A stretch of 47,566 nucleotides of DNA from Clostridia bacterium (GTDB lineage: Bacteria; Bacillota; Clostridia; Oscillospirales; Acutalibacteraceae). The notes below the pieces were generated by a model that worked only from the letters and a program-made list of their open reading frames with translations, was not told the DNA's origin and ran no database searches. This document shows, piece after piece, positions 1 through 7,798 of this stretch; position 1 is the stretch's first letter, and each line of letters opens with the position of its first letter. The stretch is from the NCBI GenBank assembly GCA_017473165.1, contig JAFUNA010000034.1, positions 1 to 47,566 on the forward strand, given 5' to 3'. Made by a program: the position numbers and the translations under genes.

Positions 1-378
1 GTAATTCTGAATTACATAGCACAACCGCCACAGAGGAAAATCACCTGAATAATCTGTCCACTTGCCGGGGATATTACCGTAACCGTCACGGCGGGGAACC
101 TGAATGAACTGCCACACCGACCACGCATACGATTCCCATATAAGCTGAAGAAAAACATCATCGTTAATCAGATAATTATATTTATCCGTGTAAAGAACAT
201 CATACGGATTTCTCGGAATATCAAGATAATCCTTCCGTTTTATTACAAGTTCTTTGGGCAGAGCATAAAACAACGGAAGCCACGCAAGATAACTATCCTG
301 CGGAATCGTAACTATCTGATTCTGGAGTTTAACGATATAACTGAAATTAGGGTTGTCCGATATAATTGCATCACCACA
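1..378 (-). pseudogene. 5'-less open reading frame, runs off the window start
   Basis: An uninterrupted minus-strand frame of 126 codons enters from beyond the window edge and is closed upstream by a TAG at 379-381. It has no ATG, GTG or TTG near its upstream end, and the only nearby ATG lies in another frame. The product is rich in Tyr, Trp, Leu and Asp, with motifs such as PQDSYLAWLPLFYAL and WESYAWSVWQF. I do not recognise the family. A frameshift or 5' truncation is the simplest reading, placing it among the remnants of an accessory region; an unusual start codon is the alternative. Confidence 0.4.
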
Positions 379-400
379 CTACGAAGAATTTTTATTCTCC

Positions 401-598
401 CACTTATAAAGGAGCGAAACCAAATAAATTTTTCCTGAAATTTAAATAATTTACATTTTGTTAAAAATTATCAGTGCTTCAGAAAACACCCACTCACTTT
501 ATATGGAATGAAAGCAGATATATTTTTCCTACAAATTCAAAAAAATTAAAAAATATTTGCCCTCACTTATTATGGAGTAAAAATGCAAAAATTTTTCC
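401..598. repeat. three direct copies of a 35-bp AT-rich repeat
   Basis: Copies lie at 401-435, 495-529 and 564-598. Each starts with CACTT, carries a GGA near base 11-13 and ends with ATTTTTCC exactly 27 bases after its start. Spacing between copies is 94 and 69 bases, filled with A/T-rich sequence. All three share orientation. On the minus strand each reads GGAAAAAT...AAGTG and could encode a short GKIYLLSF-like peptide ending near a stop, so they may be decayed copies of one gene end. No other copy was seen in the window. Confidence 0.65.
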
Positions 599-704
599 TG
601 AAAATTGACGAAAAAATAAAAATATTTTAATTTTAATAACAAACAAATGTTCGTTAATATTTTATATTAGTTTTTCCACGGTGTCAATAGGTGAAACAAA
701 AAAG

Positions 705-778
705 TTGTCCTTATTGTTTTCAGTATGATATAATTGTAGAAAATAAAAATACTGAGAGTTTTCATAATTTTTTCCGTC
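705..778 (+). promoter_or_regulatory. tandem sigmaA-type and ECF-type promoters of sigma cassette 1
   Basis: A housekeeping-type promoter TTGTCC (705-710), 18-bp spacer, TATAAT (729-734) is followed at once by TGAGAG (753-758), a 16-bp spacer and CGTC (775-778). The second pair has the spacing and sequence style of ECF promoters of the SigW/SigM type (TGAAAC-N16-CGT). The downstream gene is an ECF sigma factor, so autoregulation is inferred. The same tandem arrangement precedes the second cassette. Confidence 0.6.
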
Positions 779-828
779 TAACAGATGAAAGGCAATAACC
801 ACACGCTTTTCGGAAAGGAGCAAAATCA

Positions 829-1386
829 ATGGATAATGGTGCAAGTAGCTACCGCCGTTTCCTTGATGGTGATGACAAAGGAATAGTAGAAATAATCAAA
901 GAATATAAAGACGGTTTGATTCTTTACATAAACGGTTATGTGAACAACATTTTTATCGCAGAGGATTTAATGGAAGAAACCTTTTTTAAATTAGCAACCA
1001 AACGACCTCGTTTTTCTGGGCAGAGTTCATTCAAAACTTGGCTTTATACAATTGCTCGCAACGTTGCTCTCGATTATTTAAGACACACATCAAAGTATTC
1101 TTTCGATTCTATTGATGCTTACAGCGACTATTTATCGGAAGAATCAAATGTTGAAAAAGAGTATCTTGTTAAAGAACAAAAAATTTTGCTTCATCAAACA
1201 ATGCGTAAATTAAAACCTGAGTATTTTCAAGTTTTGTATTTGATTTATTTTGAGGAATTTTCCAACACTGATGCTGCAGTAATAATGAAAAAGAATAAAC
1301 GTCAGATTGAAAATCTTATTTACAGAGCAAAAGGCTCATTGAAATCAGAACTCAAAAAGGAGGGTTTTGAATATGAAGAATTATAA
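829..1386 (+). CDS. ECF-type RNA polymerase sigma factor, cassette 1
   Basis: This 185-aa protein has the sigma-70 region 2 followed by region 4 layout of ECF sigma factors. Region 2 is visible around AEDLMEETFFKL and FKTWLYTIARNVALDYLRH (about residues 45-85). Region 4 helix-turn-helix is about residues 120-180 (MRKLKPEYFQVLYLIYF to RQIENLIYRAK). The ATG follows GGAAAGGAGC. Its last codons (KEGFEYEE) contain the ribosome site of the next gene, and the two reading frames overlap by 14 bases, so sigma and partner are translationally coupled. It would redirect RNA polymerase to a small regulon, probably including its own promoter. It has the same length as its paralogue at 2497. The signal it answers to is unknown. 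Confidence 0.9.
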   Translation: MDNGASSYRRFLDGDDKGIVEIIKEYKDGLILYINGYVNNIFIAEDLMEETFFKLATKRPRFSGQSSFKTWLYTIARNVALDYLRHTSKYSFDSIDAYSDYLSEESNVEKEYLVKEQKILLHQTMRKLKPEYFQVLYLIYFEEFSNTDAAVIMKKNKRQIENLIYRAKGSLKSELKKEGFEYEEL

Positions 1387-2308
1387 GGAAATTGCTGATA
1401 ATGTTTTATCACGCAGAGATAAATATGACGAAGAGCAAATAGCAAAGAAAAAGAAAATGATTCGTATTTCATCCATTGTAAGTTGTTTTGTTGTCGTTGG
1501 TGTTTTAGGTATAGGATTTTGGAAAGACGGTTGGATTGATTTCAATTCTCTCTCGTTAGCAAATCCTTCGTCACAAGAAGGTAATAATGTTGAATCTACA
1601 CACAACAATTACCAAGAATCATCAACTATTATGAACTCAACTCAAGATCAAACTGTAACTCAAGCAATTATTCCTTCAAAAGAGCAATCAACATCAGGAT
1701 ATAATTCAGAAACACCGCCTGCTGGAGGTTCATTTTCAGACGGTGGTGTCGGCAGCTTGTGGTGTATACCTGCTCTGCCCTTTGACAGAAGTATTGCGCT
1801 CACCGGAGAAGCTATAACCGACAAAGAAGCAAAAGCATATTTTGAGATAAACGGCAACAGTATTATCAGCAGTTTAGCCTCAAGCGGAACTCCTGTAGAC
1901 AACATCAAAATATCGGAAAAGGGTTATAGCCATGTTTATTACGATGGAACAGAAGGAAAATCTTTTGAAATAAGACAGAATTACCGTGACTATCTTGTTT
2001 ACAACAGTGATAAACTTATTGCTATAATTACTCTCTTTAAAGAAAATGGTGAAATCTATAATACTCCTATGTTTGGCGCAAAATGGTTTGACGATTACGG
2101 CAAGTATCTCGAAGAACACAAAGGAGAAAAACTGGTCTATGTATATGCTTCTTTTTATGAAATAATTATTGCTCCTGATAACACATATTTTAATCCTATG
2201 GGAATTGACGATAATTCTCTCGGAATGGATATTACAGGCATATATTTGGATGGTGTTGAAAATCCTTATGATATGTTTTATCACGAATTGGCAACTTATA
2301 TACCGTAA
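1373..2308 (+). CDS. probable membrane anti-sigma factor, cassette 1
   Basis: ATG 1373 sits 8 bases after AAGGAGGG and is preferred to the upstream TTG at 1367. The 311-aa product has a short charged cytoplasmic N-terminus (SRRDKYDEEQ), a KKKK stretch, one membrane helix (about residues 30-50), a Ser/Thr/Asn-rich linker and a C-terminal extracytoplasmic domain of about 190 residues with no family I recognise. The N-terminus and helix resemble those of the 3041 protein (RR..Y..EQ..K), while the outer domains do not align by eye. Position directly after an ECF sigma with coupled translation supports an anti-sigma role in which the outer domain senses an envelope signal. No ZAS-type zinc motif is visible, so the role is inferred from topology and context. 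Confidence 0.7.
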   Translation: MKNYKEIADNVLSRRDKYDEEQIAKKKKMIRISSIVSCFVVVGVLGIGFWKDGWIDFNSLSLANPSSQEGNNVESTHNNYQESSTIMNSTQDQTVTQAIIPSKEQSTSGYNSETPPAGGSFSDGGVGSLWCIPALPFDRSIALTGEAITDKEAKAYFEINGNSIISSLASSGTPVDNIKISEKGYSHVYYDGTEGKSFEIRQNYRDYLVYNSDKLIAIITLFKENGEIYNTPMFGAKWFDDYGKYLEEHKGEKLVYVYASFYEIIIAPDNTYFNPMGIDDNSLGMDITGIYLDGVENPYDMFYHELATYIP

Positions 2309-2351
2309 ATAAAATTGCTGTGAAATATCTTTATACGATATAATAATTAAT

Positions 2352-2388
2352 CCCGTTAATGGACAGTTTCCATTAGCGGGATTTTTTT
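2352..2388 (+). terminator. rho-independent terminator after anti-sigma 1
   Basis: An 11-bp stem (2352-2362 with 2370-2380, one G-U pair) with a 7-base loop is followed by seven T (2382-2388). The T-tract runs directly into the -35 box of the next promoter. Confidence 0.9.
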
Positions 2389-2445
2389 GACTTATCTCAA
2401 AAGAATACTATAATAAATGTGAGACTTTTTTCGTTCCTATACGAC
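2387..2445 (+). promoter_or_regulatory. tandem sigmaA-type and ECF-type promoters of sigma cassette 2
   Basis: TTGACT (2387-2392), 16-bp spacer, TATAAT (2409-2414) is a good housekeeping promoter. TGAGAC (2420-2425), a 16-bp spacer and CGAC (2442-2445) follow. This matches the ECF-type pair of cassette 1 in order, spacing and distance to the sigma gene. Both are followed by CTAACAGATGAAAGG, which would lie in the transcript leader. Confidence 0.65.
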
Positions 2446-2496
2446 TAACAGATGAAAGGACAACAACAATTCTCCCTTTCAGGAAGGAGCAAATCA

Positions 2497-3054
2497 ATGG
2501 ATAACGGTGCAAGTAGCTACCGCCGTTTCCTTGATGGTGATGATAACGGAATAATTGAAATCGTTAATAATTACAAGGATGGTCTTATTCTTTATTTAAA
2601 CGGTTATGTAAACAATATATTCATTGCCGAGGAATTGACGGAAGATACATTTTTTCGACTTATAACAAAAAAGCCGAAATTTTCAGGTAAAAGCACATTC
2701 AAATCTTGGTTATATGCTATAGGCAGAAATATAGCCGTAGACTATATAAGGCATAACTCTAAAATGTTAAATGCACCTGTAGAAGATTTCGAGAATTATC
2801 TGACAGAGGAGCAAAACCTTGAAGAATCATATATAAAGGAAGAACGCAAAATTGTTGTTCATAAAGCTCTTTATAAACTTATGCCTGAATACAGAAATGT
2901 GCTTTGGCTTGTGTATTTTGAAAAATTTTCAAACAAAGAAACAGCAATCGTTTTAAAGAAAAGCGAACGCCAAATAAAGAATCTTTTATATCGTGCAAAA
3001 AAATCTTTGAAATCAAAACTTGAAAAGGAGGGTTTTGAATATGAAGAGTTCTGA
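2497..3054 (+). CDS. ECF-type RNA polymerase sigma factor, cassette 2
   Basis: This 185-aa paralogue of the 829 gene has the same domain plan: region 2 (EELTEDTFFRL, FKSWLYAIGRNIAVDYIRH) and region 4 (YKLMPEYRNVLWLVYFEKFSN to RQIKNLLYRAK). ATG 2497 is chosen over the upstream ATG 2452 because it follows AGGAAGGAGC and matches the start of the paralogue. The first codons are identical at the DNA level to cassette 1 over 38 bases, including all synonymous positions. The frame overlaps the next gene by 14 bases, again with the AGGAGG ribosome site inside the KEGFEYEE codons. Duplication of the whole cassette followed by divergence of the sensor is inferred. Confidence 0.9.
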   Translation: MDNGASSYRRFLDGDDNGIIEIVNNYKDGLILYLNGYVNNIFIAEELTEDTFFRLITKKPKFSGKSTFKSWLYAIGRNIAVDYIRHNSKMLNAPVEDFENYLTEEQNLEESYIKEERKIVVHKALYKLMPEYRNVLWLVYFEKFSNKETAIVLKKSERQIKNLLYRAKKSLKSKLEKEGFEYEEF

Positions 3055-4123
3055 TGAAATGGTTAAAAGCTTGTTTGAACGCAGAAAGCAATATATCTCA
3101 GAACAAAACAAAAAAAGAAAAAATACAATAAAAATATCTGCTTCGCTTGCGGCTTGTTTCACTGTGATAGTGGTGGCAGCAATAGTTGCCGGTCCGTTAT
3201 TATCAGATAGCCGAAACATTGCACCTTCTGTCGGCAATGAAAATGTTATTTCATCTGTAAATAACGAAACTACTGATTCTTCGATAAAAAATGAGAATAC
3301 TCTGTCTGATGAAAAAAATCATAATATGCTTAATGATGAGGAAATACAAATTTCATTGTTTAAGGCTTCAGCGTTAGACCCGAATTTGGATTATTATGGT
3401 GAAGATGAATTGCAACACGTAGATGTTATTTTGCAAGGGAATCGTTTATATGAACAAATCCCTGAAAGTGAATACACATCTTACGGAATCGAAAAAACTT
3501 TACAGAAATCAGATTTCGGCGAATTTATAGGTTCAATCACCGAGATTGGACCGTATTCGGAAGATGTTCTTTCAACTCCCTGTTCACAAGAACCAGCTAT
3601 TGCAGGCTGTGAAGTTTTTTACTATCAACCTGTAAACTGCGATGCAGTTATTATAGTTCGAGGAAAAGGTCATTGCAGTTTATTCCGTTTTACGAATTTC
3701 ACAGAAGAAGGATTCAGCTATTCCGATAATTACAAGGTGTTCAATGTTCTTTCTGCTGATGACATTGCCAGAATTGACTATCAAATAGAAAAGCCTGACG
3801 GAACGCTGATTGTAAAAAAGAGTGAAGGCAGTATCACGGATATATCTGATATTCAATCTTTTTTCAATATCACTATGGCATTAAAGCCTTATATCAGAGA
3901 AAATGCTTTGTCGGGCGACCCCGAATGGTTGAATGAGGCAAGAGAGAAATATAAGCAAAGCGGCATTGATAATCAAGTATATGTCGAAGCATCTGTTGTT
4001 CTGAAAAACGGTTTGGTTATGGATTTTTCTTATCAGCCTAATCTCGGAACAGGTTATATTCCCGGACACTTCTTTTTGTCTGAAAACGATAATGACATTA
4101 TGAGAAAGATGTTTCAGGAGTAA
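3041..4123 (+). CDS. probable membrane anti-sigma factor, cassette 2
   Basis: ATG 3041 follows AAGGAGGG; an upstream TTG at 3020 is ignored. The 360-aa protein has a basic cytoplasmic N-terminus (FERRKQYISEQNKKRKN), one membrane helix (about residues 31-52), an Asn/Ser/Glu-rich linker and an extracytoplasmic domain of roughly 270 residues with no recognised fold. The N-terminal 50 residues resemble the 1373 protein, as expected if they hold the paired sigma factor. The gene lies 12 bases before the carboxypeptidase gene, probably in one transcript, which suggests an envelope-linked signal. Confidence 0.7.
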   Translation: MKSSDEMVKSLFERRKQYISEQNKKRKNTIKISASLAACFTVIVVAAIVAGPLLSDSRNIAPSVGNENVISSVNNETTDSSIKNENTLSDEKNHNMLNDEEIQISLFKASALDPNLDYYGEDELQHVDVILQGNRLYEQIPESEYTSYGIEKTLQKSDFGEFIGSITEIGPYSEDVLSTPCSQEPAIAGCEVFYYQPVNCDAVIIVRGKGHCSLFRFTNFTEEGFSYSDNYKVFNVLSADDIARIDYQIEKPDGTLIVKKSEGSITDISDIQSFFNITMALKPYIRENALSGDPEWLNEAREKYKQSGIDNQVYVEASVVLKNGLVMDFSYQPNLGTGYIPGHFFLSENDNDIMRKMFQE

Positions 4124-4135
4124 AAATCATATTTT

Positions 4136-5203
4136 ATGAAATTCAAAATTAAAATACTGTGTATTGTGTGTTGCTGTTTATCGTTAAGTTTTGTAGTGGG
4201 TTGCCAAATACGCAGTCAGAATATGACTGTTGAAACATCGTATGTTCAAAGTACCGAAGCAGTTTTTGCGGAATTTGAAACTTCAAAGCTTAATGTTTCC
4301 GCAACAACAATATTTCAAAAGCCTATTACAACAGTCGGCATAACCCAAACGACCGCTTTATCTATAACGGTAGAAATATCAACGGTTCCTGCAACATCAG
4401 AAACTAATTCCGTAACAATGCAAAACTCGGTTTCAGCAACTTGTGCGGGTCTTTATAATGCCAAAACAATGGAATGTCTTTACGAGAATTCTGTTGATAA
4501 CAAGATATACCCTGCAAGTCTGACAAAGATTGTAACTGCTTGTACGGCTCTTAAGTATATTTCACCCGACACGGTATTTACCGTTGGAACAGAACAAAGG
4601 CTTGTTCCAAAAGGTTCAAGCCTTTGCTTGATTAAACCGGGACACAGATTAAATCTTCGTGACTTATTAACGGGTATGCTTATGTGTTCAGGCAACGATG
4701 CAGCTTATACCGTTGCCGTAAATGTGGCAAGAGAAGTTTCAGGAAATACCGATATGAGCGATTACGAAGCGGTTACATATTTTACAAAATTGATGAATGA
4801 TTTTGCTGTCAGTATCGGTGCAGTAAACAGTAATTTTCTGAATCCCGACGGATGGGATATTGAAAACCAATATTCAACGGTTTATGATTTAGCATTGATT
4901 TCGGCCTATGCTATTCAGACAGACGAAATACGAAATATTGTTTCGCGTCAAAGTAAATATGTTGTATTTGCTTCGGGTGAAAATATTACTTGGCATAACA
5001 CAAATGCTTTGTTGCAACCTGACAGCAAATATTATTTACCGCAAGCTGTTGGTTTAAAAACAGGAACAACCGCAAAGGCAGGAAACTGTTTGATTGCTGT
5101 TGTTGATATTGATGGTGGTGAATATATCGCTGTTGTAACCGGATGTAAAAGTAATGAAGAACGATATGAGTCGGTCCACGAACTCATAAGACTTATAAAG
5201 TAA
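4136..5203 (+). CDS. D-alanyl-D-alanine carboxypeptidase, lipoprotein (peptidase S11 type)
   Basis: This penicillin-binding serine hydrolase of the DacA/PBP5 type trims the terminal D-Ala of peptidoglycan stem peptides outside the cell. The three family motifs are present: SLTK (Ser about residue 128), SGN (about 185, SGNDAAY) and KTG (about 308, KTGTTAKAG). The N-terminus is a lipoprotein signal with lipobox VVGC (Cys23), followed by a Thr/Ser-rich spacer of about 80 residues before the catalytic domain. The ribosome site is weak, a GGAG overlapping the end of the upstream gene. Placement directly after an ECF sigma/anti-sigma pair suggests regulation by cell-wall stress. Length (355 aa) fits the family without the usual C-terminal amphipathic anchor, whose task the lipid would serve. 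Confidence 0.92.
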   Translation: MKFKIKILCIVCCCLSLSFVVGCQIRSQNMTVETSYVQSTEAVFAEFETSKLNVSATTIFQKPITTVGITQTTALSITVEISTVPATSETNSVTMQNSVSATCAGLYNAKTMECLYENSVDNKIYPASLTKIVTACTALKYISPDTVFTVGTEQRLVPKGSSLCLIKPGHRLNLRDLLTGMLMCSGNDAAYTVAVNVAREVSGNTDMSDYEAVTYFTKLMNDFAVSIGAVNSNFLNPDGWDIENQYSTVYDLALISAYAIQTDEIRNIVSRQSKYVVFASGENITWHNTNALLQPDSKYYLPQAVGLKTGTTAKAGNCLIAVVDIDGGEYIAVVTGCKSNEERYESVHELIRLIK

Positions 5204-5325
5204 TAAACGCCACCATTTTATATGCGTTAAAAATGTACCTCCCCATTGGTATTACTATGCCAAGTAAAAGGTACATACAAAGGCTAATTTAAAAAGTATA
5301 ATTTCATTTGCACTGACAAAAAGAT

Positions 5326-5360
5326 AGCCGACAACACCATTTAAAACGATGTTGTCGGCT
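5326..5360. terminator. bidirectional terminator between convergent genes
   Basis: An 11-bp perfect stem (5326-5336 with 5350-5360) lies between the carboxypeptidase gene and the minus-strand gene that ends at 5367. The minus-strand side has a clear T-run (ATCTTTTTG); the plus side has GAAATTTTA. Confidence 0.85.
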
Positions 5361-5366
5361 GAAATT

Positions 5367-5621
5367 TTATCTCATATCAGATAATGGAGTATAGTCTGTA
5401 TTATTTTGCAGATATTCTTCCATCTTGCCACTTAACAGCAATTCAACATAGCTTAACGGTTCGTTGTAGATAAGATAATCAAGTTCTGTTGTTTCGTACA
5501 TATTGTTTGCGTATTCGTTTTCAACTGCATCGCAGTCGATTGACACCATAGAGCCGTCGGTTAATTCTACTTCAACGCAGGCTGTATCGATGTTGAACTC
5601 ACAAGATTTAATACAATTCAT
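5367..5621 (-). CDS. small conserved acidic protein, DUF6061-like
   Basis: This is an 84-aa cytoplasmic protein with a good ribosome site (AAGGAG, 9 bases before ATG). Motifs such as FNIDTACVEVELTDG, DCDAVENEYANNMY and ELDYLIYNEPLSYVEL resemble, from memory, the small DUF6061 proteins carried on clostridial mobile and accessory regions. No catalytic motif is visible and the function is unknown. It stands alone, opposite in direction to the sigma cassettes, and shares their AT-rich style, so it belongs to the same accessory segment. Confidence 0.7.
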   Translation of the reverse strand: MNCIKSCEFNIDTACVEVELTDGSMVSIDCDAVENEYANNMYETTELDYLIYNEPLSYVELLLSGKMEEYLQNNTDYTPLSDMR

Positions 5622-5974
5622 ATAGATAATCTCCTTGGTTACTATTAAAATTATAATACCGCCTGTATTCCTGTTAGGAATCAGACGGCGTTTTCCGTTT
5701 GCACCGTGAAACCGTCAGCTAACATTGATAGGTTTTCTAATAGTTCCTTATCACTATTAACTCAACGGTTCCAAGGGTTCTTTTCTTTTTGGGGAATAAT
5801 CTCAAGATTTTAATGTTTTGTCAACAATCAAGCAAAACCATAGATTCGGCGGTTAAACCGAATCTGTGGTTTTAATCAAATGCCTGAGTGTTGCCGGTGT
5901 GTGTTATCAGCCTTGCCTTACAGACATATACCATATGCCGAAAGGGCGGAATTTTGTATTAAATCTATATATCT
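5622..5974. other. 353-bp intergenic region with stem-loops
   Basis: No gene is supported here. An imperfect hairpin lies near 5660-5690 (CGCC...GGCG). A long, nearly perfect stem of about 15 bp lies at 5835-5849 with 5858-5872, and its sides match AAACCA/TGGTTT and AGATTCGG/CCGAATCT. The latter could terminate the minus-strand GH28 transcript or mark the boundary between the AT-rich accessory segment and the host-like region. Confidence 0.5.
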
Positions 5975-7249
5975 TTATTGCGTTTTCAATATTTTTATCG
6001 GATGCTTCGGGTTGGCTTGTATTGTGTTTTCACCGAAAACAACATTTTCTGTATTTATCTCAACCTCGGGATAAATGATTTTATCAGCTTGCGATACGGT
6101 ATCAAAACAAAGCTTTGAGTTTTTGAAATCTGTGTTTTTAAGCGTTATGTTCTCCGAAGGATAAGTTGAATGCAGCAGAATGTCCACGTCATTTTCAAGA
6201 ACGATGTTATCAAGTGTGATTCCGCTTTGAGGCGTGCAAACGCAGCCGGGATAACAGCTTCGTGCATAGGTGTCATAATTAAGACTTATCGCTATGCCAA
6301 TATCACGCTTTTTCTGAAGTGAGCAATTTCGTATTGTTATGTTGCGGCAACCGCAGTTCAATTCTTCCGTATTACGCACAGCAACCCAATTTATACCGTC
6401 ATATTCCGCAATACCTTTTTCTTGGCAAGGCGGAGTGTGGGAAGTATAAAGCTTCCCGTCTTTCGGATTCATCAGAACACGGTATGTTTTGCCGTTAACC
6501 GCAACGGTATCCGAGTGCTGAACCTGCATACCTTTTTGCCATCTGCACCATGCGCCGCCAAGAATTCTGCAGAAAAAGCCTGTTGTTGTATTATCGTCAA
6601 GATCAACGCAGTTTTCGATTATTCCGTTTTCAATCCAGCCTACATGAGTATTTGAAGTTGCGTAATCAAAAGCGTTGAGTGCTATGGGGTCATCGAACGT
6701 GCGGAACTTGCCGTTACTGATAACAAATCCGTCGCCCCATCCCAGATGAACCCCGTCTTTGTTTCCCGTTATGTATAAATCGTTAAGCACGATGTTTCTG
6801 AATGCGCTGACCTGAATTGCATAATCCTTTTCAAGCAATCCGTGGCACTCAAATTTGTCAATTTTCAAGTTTTCAACATAAATCATTGCAACCTGTGCAC
6901 GCAAGCCTGCAATGCGGCTGTTTACACCAAAGTCGTTGCTTTCAACACCGTTACATTCAAGATGCAGACCGATAATTTCAATGTTTCGGTTGTATTCGCC
7001 GTTAATCGCACCTTTATTGATAAACGCATTGCCGTTAATGCCTGTCACGCTCGCTTCACGCTGAAGAATAACTCCTTCACGGAACACAAGCTTTGTGTTA
7101 TCACCGATTTCAATTTGTTCGGAAATTTTGTAAATACCCGAAGCGGTAATTTCAATTACTCCGCCGATGTCAATCGCTTTTTGAAGAGCTTCGGAGTTTT
7201 TATATGCGTTGTTTTTAGGTAAAAAACCGTATTCGTTAGCGTTAATCAT
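5975..7249 (-). CDS. GH28-like right-handed beta-helix glycosidase
   Basis: This 424-aa protein has the repetitive short-strand pattern of the pectin-lyase fold (FRNIVLNDLYITGN, WIENGIIENC, CRNITIRNCSL, ITLKNTDFKNSKL). The NKDG...FDDPIALN segment parallels the NTD and DD motifs of GH28 polygalacturonases, supplying candidate catalytic Asp residues. The Thr of NTD is replaced by Lys, and the later GHG motif is not clear. It starts AYGFLPKNNAYKNSEALQKAID-like, as many GH28-related proteins do. No signal peptide is seen, so it may act on imported oligosaccharides, or the start is imperfect. The ribosome site AGGA lies 8 bases before ATG. Substrate is unknown; pectin or another galacturonide-type glycan is an inference. 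Confidence 0.75.
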   Translation of the reverse strand: MINANEYGFLPKNNAYKNSEALQKAIDIGGVIEITASGIYKISEQIEIGDNTKLVFREGVILQREASVTGINGNAFINKGAINGEYNRNIEIIGLHLECNGVESNDFGVNSRIAGLRAQVAMIYVENLKIDKFECHGLLEKDYAIQVSAFRNIVLNDLYITGNKDGVHLGWGDGFVISNGKFRTFDDPIALNAFDYATSNTHVGWIENGIIENCVDLDDNTTTGFFCRILGGAWCRWQKGMQVQHSDTVAVNGKTYRVLMNPKDGKLYTSHTPPCQEKGIAEYDGINWVAVRNTEELNCGCRNITIRNCSLQKKRDIGIAISLNYDTYARSCYPGCVCTPQSGITLDNIVLENDVDILLHSTYPSENITLKNTDFKNSKLCFDTVSQADKIIYPEVEINTENVVFGENTIQANPKHPIKILKTQ

Positions 7250-7798
7250 AGCTTTTATCCTACAAATTCTTGTTTGTTTATCTGTTCGATATATTGGGAT
7301 TTGCAGAGTTACACCTCATCCACCGCAAGCGGTCCTATGTAGCCTTCAGAAACATGGTCGCCTTGCCTTCCTTGGAGCGTCGGCAATTCTCCCTGTTTCT
7401 TCACCTCAGCACCTCACTTTATCCGCCACCGGCGGCGTTTCGGTGCTTCGCCCCCTCAAGGGGAAGGCTTATAACGGCTTCTCCTCGAGGAGAAGCTGTC
7501 ACGAAGTGACTGATGAGGTAAAAAAATCCATATAGATATATCATATCACGGGAGGTTTTTGCTGTCAACTTTATGCTGCTAATCATATGCCGTTTAACGG
7601 TTTGTAAAAGGCGGAGTTTAAACATAATATAACAAAAAATATTCATTTAATTGTGCCGACTGTGATGTGTTTATAATCGGAAAACCATACAGGCGGCGGA
7701 GCGATAATGTTATTTGACTTTATTCGGATATTTATTTATAAGATTTGAAAAAGAAACGGTTCTCCATAACAATTTTTTAAACCGAAAAAAGGGACAGA
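7250..7798. other. 549-bp intergenic region holding a palindromic repeat and AT-rich sequence
   Basis: The region contains the palindromic element described separately (7311-7521). The remainder (7522-7798) is AT-rich and carries no supported gene; a ribosome site (AAAGGGACAGA) for the pseudogene start lies at its end. Confidence 0.6.
7311..7521. repeat. MITE-like palindromic interspersed element
   Basis: The element has inverted ends TTACACCTCATC at about 7311 and GATGAGGTAA at about 7521. Inside are several self-complementary blocks: CCACCGCAAGCGG, CCGCCACCGGCGG, CCCCTCAAGGGGAAGG and TTCTCCTCGAGGAGAA, then CACGAAGTG. It has no coding capacity that makes sense. It resembles the small palindromic elements common in Oscillospiraceae intergenic DNA. 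A degraded end of the same element occurs at 8473-8517. Confidence 0.75.

Noticed and set aside
2452-2496. 15-codon N-terminal extension of the second sigma factor
   Set aside because: The ATG at 2452 has no ribosome site, lies in the leader conserved with cassette 1, and the paralogue starts at the position equivalent to 2497.
7209-7535. plus-strand frames of about 80-108 codons across 7209-7535
   Set aside because: They run through the palindromic repeat element and change character with it; no ribosome site or family.
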